Source of the DNA: Planctomycetota bacterium
GTDB lineage: Bacteria > Planctomycetota > UBA1135 > UBA2386
Direction of reading: 5' to 3'
Length of the DNA stretch: 64,000 nt
Assembly: GCA_020849665.1 (NCBI GenBank)
Contig: JADLFX010000052.1
Span: 45,979 to 109,978 of the forward strand
Shown in pieces: positions 9,227-17,802 of the stretch. A model generated the notes under the pieces. The model saw only the letters and a list, made by a program, of their open reading frames with translations. It was not told where the DNA came from and did not search any database. The translations under genes and the position numbers were made by a program. How positions within the stretch are numbered: the stretch's first letter is position 1; each line of letters begins with the position of its first letter.

Positions 9227-9648
9227 GGCCGCTGCTCCTTGGGCACGCGCTTCTCCAGCACCAGGGCCATCGCCCCCGGCCGGTCCGGCTCGGCCTCGTA
9301 TTCGATCCGATCCATGATCTGGCCGATGAAGTGCGTCCCGAGCCCGCCCGGCCGCAGCTCGGCCAGGTCGCGCGGACGGATCCGCGGCAGGTCTTCCTGC
9401 GCGCAGAACGCGCCGATCCGGAAGCGCACCAGCTCCGGCTCCACCTCGACCCGCACCTCGATGTCCTCGCAGCCGACGCGCGGCGTGCGGTGCTTGACGA
9501 TGTTGGCGCAGGCCTCGTCGAGGGCCAGGACCACCATCTGGCCCTCGGCCCCCAATGCGCTCTCCAGGATGGACGCCACGAACGCCCGGACCGCCTTGAG
9601 ACAGCCGGCCTCCGCCGGGACCTTCAACTGGTAGACGCGCGGGCTCAT
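9223..9648 (-). CDS. RsbW/SpoIIAB-like serine kinase (HATPase fold)
   Basis: A 141-residue GHKL ATPase-like protein. The N-box is clear (LALDEACANIVKH) and a glycine-rich lid remains (PGGLGTHFIGQIMD). The usual Asp-containing G1 box (DxG) is altered to RIGAFCAQED, so nucleotide binding may be changed. Family members phosphorylate a STAS partner, here encoded immediately downstream. The gene follows the SpoIIE-type phosphatase by 74 nt. Confidence 0.82.
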   Translation of the reverse strand: MSPRVYQLKVPAEAGCLKAVRAFVASILESALGAEGQMVVLALDEACANIVKHRTPRVGCEDIEVRVEVEPELVRFRIGAFCAQEDLPRIRPRDLAELRPGGLGTHFIGQIMDRIEYEAEPDRPGAMALVLEKRVPKEQRP

Positions 9649-9721
9649 CGGGTGGCCGGGATCCTAGCGCGGGGGCTCCGGGGCCGGAGCGACTGTTGTG
9701 GCGCGGCGGCGCGCCCGGACC

Positions 9722-11365
9722 CTAGGTGCCGAAGCACAGGAGGGTCATGTCGTCGTTGCGCGGCTGCCCGGCGGCGTGGGCACGCGCGACGCGGAACACG
9801 CCTTCCGCAACGGCCACGGGATCGCCTTCGGCATGGGCGAACACCGTGCTCACCCGCTCCAGGCCGAGCAGGTTGCCGTCCCGGTCGCGGGCGTCGGTGA
9901 GCCCGTCGGTGAACGCCAGCACGTGGCCGGCGGCCGGCAGCGCCACCTCGGCCTGGACATAGGGGTACCCGGCGTCCGGGCTGACGTTCAGGGGCAGGCG
10001 CGCCACCTCGGGGGCCAGCTCGACCACCGCTGCACCGGCGGCGCGCAGCAGCGGCGGCTGGTGGCCCGCGTTGGCGATGGTCAGCACCCGGCGCCTGGCG
10101 TCGAGCACCATCAGGAGCAGGGTCACGAAGCGGTCGGCGGGGCCGGTCTCGGCGAAGTTGCGGTGCAGGGTCGCCAGGGCCTCGGCCGGGCCGGCGCTGG
10201 TCAGGAATGCCGAGCGGATCTCGCTCGAGAGCCGCGCCATCAGCAGCGCGGCCGAGAGGCCCTTGCCGGACACGTCGCCGATGGCGATCCCCATCCGGCT
10301 GCCGGGCAGCGGCAGGAAGCCGAAGTAGTCCCCGCCCACCGAGAACGCCGGCTCGTAGCAGGCGTGGAAGCGGAACCCGTCCAGCTCGCCCGGCGGCTCC
10401 GGCAGGAAGCCGCGCTGGATCTCGCGCGCCAGGGTCACGTCGCGCTGGATCTGCGCGCGCGCCATCAGCTCCTCGTGCAGGCGTGCGTTCTCCAGCGCCA
10501 CCGCCGCGGCGCTGGCCACGGCGCCCAGGATCTCCAGGTCGGCCTCGGTGAAGCGGTGCCGCACGCGCTCGGTGTGCACCTGGAGGAGCCCGAACGCGGC
10601 CCCGTCGCGGCCGAGCAGCGGCACGCACATCACGGAGCGGATGTGCAGCTCGCTCATCGAGTGGCTGCCGGCGAGCTGCTCGTCGGCGAGCACGTCGGAG
10701 GACAGCACGGCCTTGCGGTTCTCGATCACCTGACGGGCCAGGGTGCGGCTCACCCGCACCTCGGCACCATCGGGTTCGCGCCGGTGCCGCACCGCCGCGG
10801 GCATCAGCTCGCCGTGCCCGGGCTCGCGCAGCAGGAGCAGCGCGCAGTCTGCCTTGGGGAACACGCGGAACAGGTTCTCGAGGATCCGCGGCAGCAGGCG
10901 GTGCAGCTCGAGGTGGCTGCCCAGGTCCTTGGTGATCTCCAGGATCGCGTGCAGGGCCGCCGCCGCCAGCGCCGGCGAGCGCGCCAGCTGGTCGGCGTCG
11001 CGCGCCGAGAGGATGCGCGAGTCGGACGTGCCCTCATCGGTGACCGCGACCTCGGGCAGGTCCTCGGCCGCGACCGCCTCGCGCAGCACGAAGCGGAACG
11101 TCGCGTCGCCGATGGTGATCTCGTCGGCATCGCCCAGCACGGACCTGCCGTGCAGCGGCCGGCCGTTGAGCAGCGTGCCGTTGCGCGACCCGAGGTCTTC
11201 CACCGCCCAGCCGTCCTGGTCGCGGTACACGCGCGCGTGGTGGCGCGACACGGCGGCGAGATCGAGGACCACGTCGCAGTCCTCGGCCCGTCCGATCGTG
11301 AACGCGGCACCACGCAGCTCGTGCCGCACCGGCACGCCGGCGACGATCTGTTCGAGGTGGGTCAT
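9722..11365 (-). CDS. FHA-GAF-SpoIIE (PP2C) phosphatase
   Basis: A 547-residue protein started at MTHLEQIV; the longer open frame adds 23 unlikely residues. An FHA domain comes first (about residues 5-95; SRHHARVY, GSRNGTLLNG) and would bind phosphothreonine. A GAF sensor domain follows at about 150-300, then a SpoIIE/PP2C phosphatase at about 330-547. The phosphatase metal ligands are present in SVGGDYFGF, IGDVSGKG, TDGLTDARD and NDDMTLL. Such proteins dephosphorylate STAS partners, so this is the signal input of the module and the first gene of the operon. Confidence 0.9.
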   Translation of the reverse strand: MTHLEQIVAGVPVRHELRGAAFTIGRAEDCDVVLDLAAVSRHHARVYRDQDGWAVEDLGSRNGTLLNGRPLHGRSVLGDADEITIGDATFRFVLREAVAAEDLPEVAVTDEGTSDSRILSARDADQLARSPALAAAALHAILEITKDLGSHLELHRLLPRILENLFRVFPKADCALLLLREPGHGELMPAAVRHRREPDGAEVRVSRTLARQVIENRKAVLSSDVLADEQLAGSHSMSELHIRSVMCVPLLGRDGAAFGLLQVHTERVRHRFTEADLEILGAVASAAAVALENARLHEELMARAQIQRDVTLAREIQRGFLPEPPGELDGFRFHACYEPAFSVGGDYFGFLPLPGSRMGIAIGDVSGKGLSAALLMARLSSEIRSAFLTSAGPAEALATLHRNFAETGPADRFVTLLLMVLDARRRVLTIANAGHQPPLLRAAGAAVVELAPEVARLPLNVSPDAGYPYVQAEVALPAAGHVLAFTDGLTDARDRDGNLLGLERVSTVFAHAEGDPVAVAEGVFRVARAHAAGQPRNDDMTLLCFGT

Positions 11366-11608
11366 GGCCGCGCGCAGATGGTCGGGCGGAGGCACGCGAA
11401 ATGCGACTGGCTGGCGGCGCCGCGGCGCAGGCAACCTGCGGATCGGGCGGGTCCGGGGTCCGATCCGGCCGCGGGGACACCGCGCCGGGCCCCGGGCGCG
11501 GCAGCGGATTCACGGCCGCGGCCGTCACCGGGACGCGTGCCAGGGCACAGGGAAGGAGGCGGCCTGCCCCGCGGTGGGGCCGGCGCCATGACCCAGCAAC
11601 CCTTCCTC

Positions 11609-11614
11609 AGGAGG
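11609..11614 (+). promoter_or_regulatory. strong Shine-Dalgarno sequence
   Basis: A full AGGAGG lies 4 nt before the ATG at 11619. Most genes in this window have weak or no Shine-Dalgarno, so this site fixes the start of the small secreted protein and suggests high translation. Confidence 0.75.
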
Positions 11615-11618
11615 AACG

Positions 11619-12056
11619 ATGATCCTGCCCTGGTTCGCATCCGTGATGCTCGCCGCCGCCGTGGCGGGCGGCGATCCGTGTCCGCACCACGTCATCCGCA
11701 CCGTGGCCGCACGCGCCGAGGCCGCGCTCGCCATTCAGTGCGCCGGCAGCATCCGCGTCGAGTACGGCGGCATCGAGTGGCGGCCGAAAGGCGACGAGTG
11801 CCCGGCATTCGTGATCGTGACCCCGGGACACGACACCTACGAGCTGCGCCCGGGCAGCCAGACCTACGTGATCGCGAAGAACACGTTCGCGATCCGCGCG
11901 TTCCGCTTCCGCTGCGTGCACCGCTACTTCCTCTTCTTCGCCATCGGCGTGAGCTGCGAGGCCGACGGCGCCGAGAACGTCGGTGCGGTCACCCACTACG
12001 AGATGCGCCCGTGCGCCGAGCTGCCGCAGCCCGACCGGGTCGGGAGCCGGCCATGA
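11619..12056 (+). CDS. small secreted protein of unknown function
   Basis: A 145-residue protein with an N-terminal signal peptide (MILPWFASVMLAAAVAGG) and six cysteines in the mature region (DPCPHH, IQCAGS, DECPAF, RFRCVH, VSCEAD, RPCAEL), suggesting up to three disulfides. One stretch is hydrophobic and aromatic (YFLFFAIGV). Its stop overlaps the start of the next gene (ATGA), so the two products are probably made together. No family recognised. Confidence 0.6.
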   Translation: MILPWFASVMLAAAVAGGDPCPHHVIRTVAARAEAALAIQCAGSIRVEYGGIEWRPKGDECPAFVIVTPGHDTYELRPGSQTYVIAKNTFAIRAFRFRCVHRYFLFFAIGVSCEADGAENVGAVTHYEMRPCAELPQPDRVGSRP

Positions 12057-13519
12057 GGCGCGCGGGCGTCCTGGTGCCCGGCCTCCTCCTGGGCGCGGTC
12101 CTCGCCATGCTGGCCCTCTCGCACGCCTCGCGGCGGCCCGAGACGCCGCGGCCCGAGCCCGGGACCGAGCAGGTCGACGTCCCCACGACGGCGCCCGGCC
12201 GCACGCGGGGGCTCGCGCCGGCCGCGGCGGGCGGCGGACTGGAACGCCGCGCGATGGAGGAGCCCGACCCGCACGATTTCGCCGCCTTCGTGGACCGGCT
12301 CGTCCGCCTGGGCCTCGCCCTCGACGAGGCGGTGCGGGCGGGCCGGGACGCCGAGGCCAGGAGCCGCGACGCCGAGGCCAAGGAGCTGTGCGGGCGGATC
12401 GTGCGCGAGGTCGCCGACTTCGACGCCCGCGCCCTGCACGCGCTGGCGGGCTGCCCGGTCGAGGACCAGGGCCAGACCGCCCAGGTCCGGCGCCGCGTGC
12501 TGGCGTTCCTGGTGGCACAGGGACTGGCGCGGCGCGCCGGCCGCGACGACCGGCAGGCGCGCCGTGCCGGCCTCGACGACCTGGTGCGCGGCATCGTCAC
12601 GCTGCTGCCCCGCGACGAGATGCTGGCGCGCGAACTGGCGCCGCTCCTCGTCGGCCAGCCCTACCTGGGGCCGGCGCACGAGACCGACCTGCTGGAACTG
12701 GCCGACCTGGCGCGCGAGCAGGCCTGGCTGGTGCCGGCGGCGGTCGAACTGCTCCGCACGCTCTGGGACAACCTGGAGCACAGCGGGGCGCGTGGCGCGA
12801 GCGAGCTGCTGGCGGCGGCGCTCCTGGCGCTGGAGGACGGCAACCCGGTCCGCCGCCTCGCGGCGCTGGAACGCCTGCTGCGGCGCGGCGAGGAGCGCCA
12901 CCGGGAGGCGGTCGTGCAGCAGATCCTGCAGCGCCGCGATCGCCAGGGCGCACGCGCGGTGGCCATCGCGGCGGCGCAGCACCTGCCCCCCGCGGACGCC
13001 TTCGCGATCCTGCGCCGGCTGGCCGACGTGGAGCCGCAGGCGCTGATGCCGGGGTTCCTCACGCTGGGCGGGCGCGACGCCGGGTTCCTGCGCGGCCGCT
13101 ACGAGGAGCTCCTCGGCAACGACGTCGAACCACGGCTGCGTGCCGAGCTGATCACCGGCGCGGGGTTCCAGGGGAGCAGCGAGGACGTGCTCCTGGCCCA
13201 GACCGCATTCGATCTGGATCGCGACCCTGGCGTGCGCGAACGCGCGCTCTTCGTGCTCACCGCGCGCGCGGGCACCAGCCTGGGCCCGGCCGCGCTCGAT
13301 CGCGCGCTCGACGACCCGGGCCTCAGCGGCCGGCCCGAGCAGCTCGGGCAGATCGTGCTGGCCCTGGAGAACCTCGCGCACAGCGGCGACCCAGGCGTCG
13401 TGGCGCGGATCGGAACCCGCATCCTGGCGCGGCAAGGCCTCCTGCCGGGCGACCGGAGCACGCTCGAGCGGCTCCTGGAGCGCAATTCGCCCGGCGGAGC
13501 GTGGCGGACGCCGCGCTAG
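12053..13519 (+). CDS. membrane-anchored alpha-helical repeat (HEAT-like) protein
   Basis: A 488-residue protein starting at the ATG that overlaps the previous stop. An N-terminal hydrophobic segment (VLVPGLLLGAVLAMLALS) is followed by a Pro-rich linker to about residue 65, then by helical repeats of HEAT/armadillo character up to the end (units such as NPVRRLAALERLLRRGEE and DPGVRERALFVLTARAG). No enzymatic motif is visible. Probably exported or anchored facing the periplasm, working with the small secreted partner; this is inference from coupling only. Confidence 0.65.
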   Translation: MRRAGVLVPGLLLGAVLAMLALSHASRRPETPRPEPGTEQVDVPTTAPGRTRGLAPAAAGGGLERRAMEEPDPHDFAAFVDRLVRLGLALDEAVRAGRDAEARSRDAEAKELCGRIVREVADFDARALHALAGCPVEDQGQTAQVRRRVLAFLVAQGLARRAGRDDRQARRAGLDDLVRGIVTLLPRDEMLARELAPLLVGQPYLGPAHETDLLELADLAREQAWLVPAAVELLRTLWDNLEHSGARGASELLAAALLALEDGNPVRRLAALERLLRRGEERHREAVVQQILQRRDRQGARAVAIAAAQHLPPADAFAILRRLADVEPQALMPGFLTLGGRDAGFLRGRYEELLGNDVEPRLRAELITGAGFQGSSEDVLLAQTAFDLDRDPGVRERALFVLTARAGTSLGPAALDRALDDPGLSGRPEQLGQIVLALENLAHSGDPGVVARIGTRILARQGLLPGDRSTLERLLERNSPGGAWRTPR

Positions 13520-13529
13520 GCGGCCCGGC

Positions 13530-13694
13530 TCACTTCTTCTTCTCGGTGTGCAGCGTGTGCTTGCGCAGGCGCGGCGAGTACTTCTTCAGCGAGAGCTTCG
13601 CGGTGCCCGGCTTCTTGCGGAGCACGTAGTTGCGATCGCCGGTCTCCTCGCAGACGAGGAACACGACTTCTTTCTTCTTCTTCGGCTTGGCCAT
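13530..13694 (-). CDS. rpmG: 50S ribosomal protein L33
   Basis: A 54-residue protein with the L33 core GDRNYVLRKK and LKKYSPRLRKHTLH. Only one of the four zinc-binding cysteines of the C+ form remains (CEET where CxxC is expected, KKYSP where Cys is usual), so this is a zinc-independent C-minus type. The start is ATG. It is convergent with the HEAT-like gene, 10 nt apart. Confidence 0.93.
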   Translation of the reverse strand: MAKPKKKKEVVFLVCEETGDRNYVLRKKPGTAKLSLKKYSPRLRKHTLHTEKKK

Positions 13695-13768
13695 GGCTCG
13701 GTCCTGGAAAGGGCGGGGCAGGCTAGCAGCGCGCCCCTGACAAGCCAAGGCCGCAGGCCGCCGGGGGC

Positions 13769-14878
13769 TCAGGAGTGCCGGAACACCAGGATCGGTACGG
13801 TCCAGGTCCACGGCGGCCAGGGGCTGATCGTGGGGTTGGCTCCGGGCGCCAGGACCATCTGCGCCGAGCCCTGGAGGCCGAGCCGGTCCAGGAAGAAGAG
13901 CAGGCCGTTGCTGGTGGCGAGACCCGGCGCGCCCATCGCGGGGTCCGACACGAAGGCCTGCAGCACGACGCGGAGACCGCTCAGGTTCGCGTTGGCCGGC
14001 AGCGGAAGGTCCAGTGCCCAGGTGCCGGTGGCACCGGTGCGCCCTGCCGCGGCCAGCCAGGCGAAGGCCCAGACGCGGCAGGCCGGCACGACGGGACCCA
14101 CGCCGGCCGGGAAGCGCGGATCGCCCTCGACCTGGGCGAAGGCCCAGACCGGCCGGTCGGCCGCGGCCGCGGAGAGCCGGGCGCGCAGGTTGCCGCCGTT
14201 GCCGGGCGGCGTCGCGTCGGTGGCCGCCAGGAGCATCGGCAGCGGCGCGCTCCCGGAGCCGCAGCCACCACGCCCGAGCGCCAGCACCAGGCTGCGATCG
14301 ACGCCGCCCGGGAGATACAAGGCGTCGGCCCAGTGATCGGGCGAGACCGCGGCGACCGGGTCGCTCGTGGTCGCCTGCACGAAGAGGCCCGCATTCGTGG
14401 GGACGTAGGGCTGGGCGAACGGGATCACCAGGAGATCCCCACCGTGGGCCGCACCGGGCCCGTGCGGCTGCGTCGCCGGCAGCGCGAGCGAGACCGGTCC
14501 GGCCACGGTGGTCAGACCCGGCGGCTGGTTCGCCCGCACGTCCTGGCCGAGCGCGGCCCAATCCGTGCTGGTCAGGCGCACGGTCACGGTGCGGGTGAGC
14601 GCCGGGTAGGGCGGCTCGTCGGGGAGCGAGCAGCGGCGGAAGACCAGCGCGTTGAGGCTCTTGCCGGCCAGAGCCTTGGGCGTGGCCCGCGCCTCGAAGA
14701 GCACCTGCAGGACGCCCTGGCTCCAGCGCGCGGGCATCGACAGACCGGCGTTGCCGGGCCGTTCCTGGAAGCCCTCCGGCAGGACCACCTCGCCCTGCGC
14801 GGGAGCGGGGATGCAGCAGAGTGCGACACCCAGGAGGGAGAGGGATCTCGAGACGATCACCGCGCGATCCGTTGCCAC
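13769..14878 (-). CDS. secreted protein, planctomycete-type, unknown function
   Basis: A 369-residue protein with a signal peptide (SLSLLGVALCCIPAPAQG), after which the sequence is beta-rich and low in charge. Its architecture and length resemble the secreted proteins at 19301-20362 and 25802-26875 (signal peptide, long central part, and a terminal segment of the type GLATSNGLLFFLD), but the resemblance is weak here. No catalytic motif is seen. It probably sits on the cell surface or is released. Confidence 0.6.
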   Translation of the reverse strand: MATDRAVIVSRSLSLLGVALCCIPAPAQGEVVLPEGFQERPGNAGLSMPARWSQGVLQVLFEARATPKALAGKSLNALVFRRCSLPDEPPYPALTRTVTVRLTSTDWAALGQDVRANQPPGLTTVAGPVSLALPATQPHGPGAAHGGDLLVIPFAQPYVPTNAGLFVQATTSDPVAAVSPDHWADALYLPGGVDRSLVLALGRGGCGSGSAPLPMLLAATDATPPGNGGNLRARLSAAAADRPVWAFAQVEGDPRFPAGVGPVVPACRVWAFAWLAAAGRTGATGTWALDLPLPANANLSGLRVVLQAFVSDPAMGAPGLATSNGLLFFLDRLGLQGSAQMVLAPGANPTISPWPPWTWTVPILVFRHS

Positions 14879-14942
14879 GCCCAGGCATCGACCTCGCGGT
14901 CACGCCGACTTGATGGCACGCGCCATGGCAACGGTGAAAAGG

Positions 14943-14978
14943 CGCGGGGGCGCGTGCGGACCGCCGCACGCGCCCCCG
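14943..14978 (-). terminator. GC-rich perfect hairpin, probable terminator
   Basis: Two perfectly complementary 16-nt arms (14943-14958 and 14963-14978) enclose a 4-nt loop. Read on the minus strand, the hairpin is followed after two bases by TTTT (14940-14937). This fits an intrinsic terminator with a short U-tract for the peroxidase transcript, placed before the secreted-protein gene. Confidence 0.6.
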
Positions 14979-15078
14979 CTCGGAGGCGGCCCGACATCGC
15001 CGGGCGCCGCCCAGGGCTCGACCCTCCGTTCCCCTCGTCCCGTCCCGCGCCTTATCGGACGGGCGGACGAGCGGACTG

Positions 15079-15097
15079 GAGCCGCGACCCGCGGCTC
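15079..15097 (-). terminator. stop-codon hairpin of the peroxidase gene
   Basis: An 8-bp perfect inverted repeat with a 3-nt loop covers the last bases of the peroxidase gene, including part of its stop codon. It may act with the larger hairpin at 14943-14978 in termination or mRNA protection. Confidence 0.4.
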
Positions 15098-16145
15098 AGC
15101 GCTCCAGCCGGGTCGCCGGCTCCACCAGGGTGCCGGTCAGCGCCTTCAGGAAGGTCACGATGTCGGCCACGGTCGCCTCGGGGAGGTCGCGGCCGAGCTG
15201 CAGCTTGCCCATCCTGGCGACGGCCTCCTCCAGGGTCGCGACCTTGCCGTCGTGGAAATACGGCGCGGTCTTCGCGACGTTGAGCAGCGAGGGCACCTTG
15301 AACATGCCGCGGTCGCTCTCGTTGTTGGTGACCCGGAAGCGTCCGGGGTCGGGGCTCGGGTAGGGCTGCAGGAGGCCGGACTTCTGGTACATGTTGCCGC
15401 CCAGGAGCTCGGTGTTGTGGCAGGCCGTGCAGCCGTTCTCGATGAACGCCTTGAGGCCACGCTTCTGCGCGGGAGTGAGGGCGTCGGACCTGCCGGCGAG
15501 GTACTCCTCCCACGGGCCGCGGGTGACCAGCGTGCGTTCGAACGCGCCGATCGCGCTGGCGAAGTTGCGGGGGGTCACGGGGTCGGCGTCGCCGGGGAAC
15601 GCCTTCTGGAACATCCCCACGGTCTCTGCATCGGCCTTGAGGATCCGCACGAGCTCGGCCTCGTCCGCCACGCCGTGCTCGCTGGGGTTCAGCACCGGGC
15701 CGAGGGCCTGCTCCTCCACGTGCACGGCACGCCCGTCCCAGAACTGCACGAAGTGCCGGGCGGCGTTGAAGGTGCTGGGCGTGTTGCGGTCACCCGCCGC
15801 GCCGCCGGTGCCGGGCGAGGTGGGCTTGTTGTCGACGCCGTAGGTGTCGAGGGAGTGGCAGCTCGCACAGGCGATGTCGCCGCCCTTCGAGAGGCGCTTG
15901 TCGTGGTAGAGCCGCCTGCCCAGGGCCACCTTCTCGGCCGTGACCTTGTTGTCGGTCTTCGGCGTCGCCGGGGCGATCTTGAAGATCATCAGCAGGTTGG
16001 GGTCGATCTGGACGTCCTCGACCGTCCTGCCGGCGCCCGGCTGCGCCGCCGGCTTCTTGAGGGGTTCCTGCTCGTGTCCGCCACCACAGGAGGATGCGAC
16101 GGTGGCGGCGACCAAGGCGACCACCGCCCGGAGATTCGGCTTCAT
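15096..16145 (-). CDS. di-haem cytochrome c peroxidase / MauG-family lipoprotein
   Basis: A 349-residue protein beginning MKPNLRAV. The N-terminus has a hydrophobic run ending in a lipobox-like ASSC, so it is probably a lipoprotein in the periplasm. Two c-type haem sites are present: CASCH near residue 94 and CTACH near residue 238. Other family features are RRLYHDKRLS, WDGRAVHVEEQALGP and MFKVPSLLNVAKTAPYFHDG. The usual role is reducing H2O2 with electrons from small cytochromes, although MauG-like oxidation of another protein is possible. It starts only 34 nt from the divergent SDR gene. Confidence 0.92.
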   Translation of the reverse strand: MKPNLRAVVALVAATVASSCGGGHEQEPLKKPAAQPGAGRTVEDVQIDPNLLMIFKIAPATPKTDNKVTAEKVALGRRLYHDKRLSKGGDIACASCHSLDTYGVDNKPTSPGTGGAAGDRNTPSTFNAARHFVQFWDGRAVHVEEQALGPVLNPSEHGVADEAELVRILKADAETVGMFQKAFPGDADPVTPRNFASAIGAFERTLVTRGPWEEYLAGRSDALTPAQKRGLKAFIENGCTACHNTELLGGNMYQKSGLLQPYPSPDPGRFRVTNNESDRGMFKVPSLLNVAKTAPYFHDGKVATLEEAVARMGKLQLGRDLPEATVADIVTFLKALTGTLVEPATRLER

Positions 16146-16179
16146 GGCTCGTGACTCCAAGGGACAGAATGGGGGGGAA

Positions 16180-16989
16180 ATGGCCCATTCTCCCGAGTCG
16201 CCCGAGCCAGGTCGAGCGCTCGTCACCGGCGCGAGCCGCGGCATCGGGCGCGCCATCGCCGAGCGGCTGGCACGACGCGGCGTCGGGCTCGCGCTCGTGG
16301 CGCGCGACGCACGCGCCCTGGACGAGGTGCGGGGCCGCGTCGAGGCGCTCGGCGCGGCGTGCCGCACCTACGCCGCCGACCTGCGCGACCCGTCGGTGCC
16401 GGCGCGCATCGTCGCGGAGGCGCTCGCCGACCTGGGCGGACTCGACACGCTGGTCAACAACGCCGGCACCGCGCCCTCCGACCGCATCGAGCACACGAGC
16501 GACCAGACCCTCGACGAGGTGCTGGATCTGCACGTGAAGGCGCCGTTCCGCCTGGTGCGCGCGCTCCTCCCCCACCTGCGCGGGCTGCCGGCCGCGTGGA
16601 TCGTGCAGGTGGCCAGCTCGGCCGGGCTGCGCGGCTTCCCGTTCACCGCCGCCTACGGCGCGGCCAAGCATGCCATGGTCGGCCTGACGCGTGCGCTCGG
16701 CGCCGAGCTGGCCAGCACCGCGATCCGCGTGCGGGCGCTCTGCCCCGGCTTCGTCGACACCGAGATCACCCGCGGCGCGGCGCGGGCGGTGGCGGCCCGT
16801 GGCAGGACCAGCGCCGACGAGGCCCTGCGCCGCATGGGCGCCATGAACCGCCTGGGCCGGATGCTCACCGCCGACGAGGTGGCCGCGGCGGTCGAGGACC
16901 TGCTCTTCCACGGCGACGGCCTGGAGAACGGCGCTGTGCTGGACCTGGACTGCCTGCCGCCGCGGCCGGTGCACAACGTGACCTCATGA
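16180..16989 (+). CDS. short-chain dehydrogenase/reductase
   Basis: A 269-residue SDR, started at the ATG behind a G-rich Shine-Dalgarno (GGGGGGGAA). The NAD(P) loop is TGASRGIG, the NNAG motif is present, and the catalytic residues are in ASSAG and YGAAK. The stop overlaps the enoyl-CoA hydratase start (ATGA). Pairing with a hydratase suggests a hydroxyacyl-CoA or related substrate, but the exact reaction cannot be read from the sequence. Confidence 0.9.
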   Translation: MAHSPESPEPGRALVTGASRGIGRAIAERLARRGVGLALVARDARALDEVRGRVEALGAACRTYAADLRDPSVPARIVAEALADLGGLDTLVNNAGTAPSDRIEHTSDQTLDEVLDLHVKAPFRLVRALLPHLRGLPAAWIVQVASSAGLRGFPFTAAYGAAKHAMVGLTRALGAELASTAIRVRALCPGFVDTEITRGAARAVAARGRTSADEALRRMGAMNRLGRMLTADEVAAAVEDLLFHGDGLENGAVLDLDCLPPRPVHNVTS

Positions 16990-17786
16990 ACGCAGCGCTC
17001 CCCTTCGGCTTCTCGGTGGACCAGGACGGCGTCGCCCTGCTCACCCTCGACCGCCAACCCACCCTCAACTCGCTCACGTTCGAGGTCTACGCCGCGCTGG
17101 AGCGCCTGTTCCTCGGGCTGCAGACCGATGCCAGCGTGAAGGCCCTGGTCCTCACCGGCGCGGGACGCGGCTTCTGCAGCGGCGGGAGCGTGGACGAGAT
17201 CATCGCGCCGCTGCTGCAGCGCGACCTGGCGGAGACCCTGCGCTTCACGCGCATGACCGGCGCCGTGGTGCGCAACATGCGCCGCCTCGACCAGCCGATC
17301 GTGGCGGCGGTGAACGGCGTGGCCGCGGGCGCGGGCGCGGTGCTCGCCCTCGCCAGCGACCTGCGCGTGCTCTCCGATCGCGCCAGCTTCGCGTTCCTGT
17401 TCAGCCGCGTGGGCCTCACCGGCGCCGACATGGGCGCCGCGTGGCTCCTGCCCAAGGTGATCGGCGCGGGCCGCGCCGCGGAGCTCCTGCTGCTCGGCGA
17501 CAAGATCGACGCGCAGGAGTGCTGGCGCATCGGTCTCGCCAACCGCGTCGTTCCCCACGACCAGATGCTCGGCGAGGCCATGGCCCTGGCGAAGCGCCTC
17601 GCAACGGGCCCGCGCCTCGCCCACGGCATGACCAAGCGCATGCTCACCAACGAGTCCGGGATGGACCTGGACTCGGCCATCGAGCAGGAGGCGCAGGCGC
17701 AGGCGCTCCTGCTGCGTGCCCAGGACCACCGCGAGTTCTACGAGGCCTGGCAGGCCAGGCGCCCGCCCCGCTTCGAGGGGCGTTGA
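16986..17786 (+). CDS. enoyl-CoA hydratase/isomerase family protein
   Basis: A 266-residue crotonase-fold protein. The oxyanion-hole motifs are FCSGGS and NGVAAGAGAVLALASDLRV. At the position where enoyl-CoA hydratases usually carry a catalytic Glu the sequence reads FSRVGLTGADMG, so the second acid may be Asp, as in some isomerase or hydrolase members. It is translationally coupled to the SDR gene and probably acts with it on acyl-CoA substrates. Confidence 0.9.
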   Translation: MNAALPFGFSVDQDGVALLTLDRQPTLNSLTFEVYAALERLFLGLQTDASVKALVLTGAGRGFCSGGSVDEIIAPLLQRDLAETLRFTRMTGAVVRNMRRLDQPIVAAVNGVAAGAGAVLALASDLRVLSDRASFAFLFSRVGLTGADMGAAWLLPKVIGAGRAAELLLLGDKIDAQECWRIGLANRVVPHDQMLGEAMALAKRLATGPRLAHGMTKRMLTNESGMDLDSAIEQEAQAQALLLRAQDHREFYEAWQARRPPRFEGR

Positions 17787-17802
17787 ACCGCGCTCCCGGG
17801 CG

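Noticed and set aside
9698..12052. Long plus-strand frame leading into the HEAT-like gene
   Set aside because: It crosses the minus-strand phosphatase and reads as low-complexity shadow; the real start is the coupled ATG at 12053.
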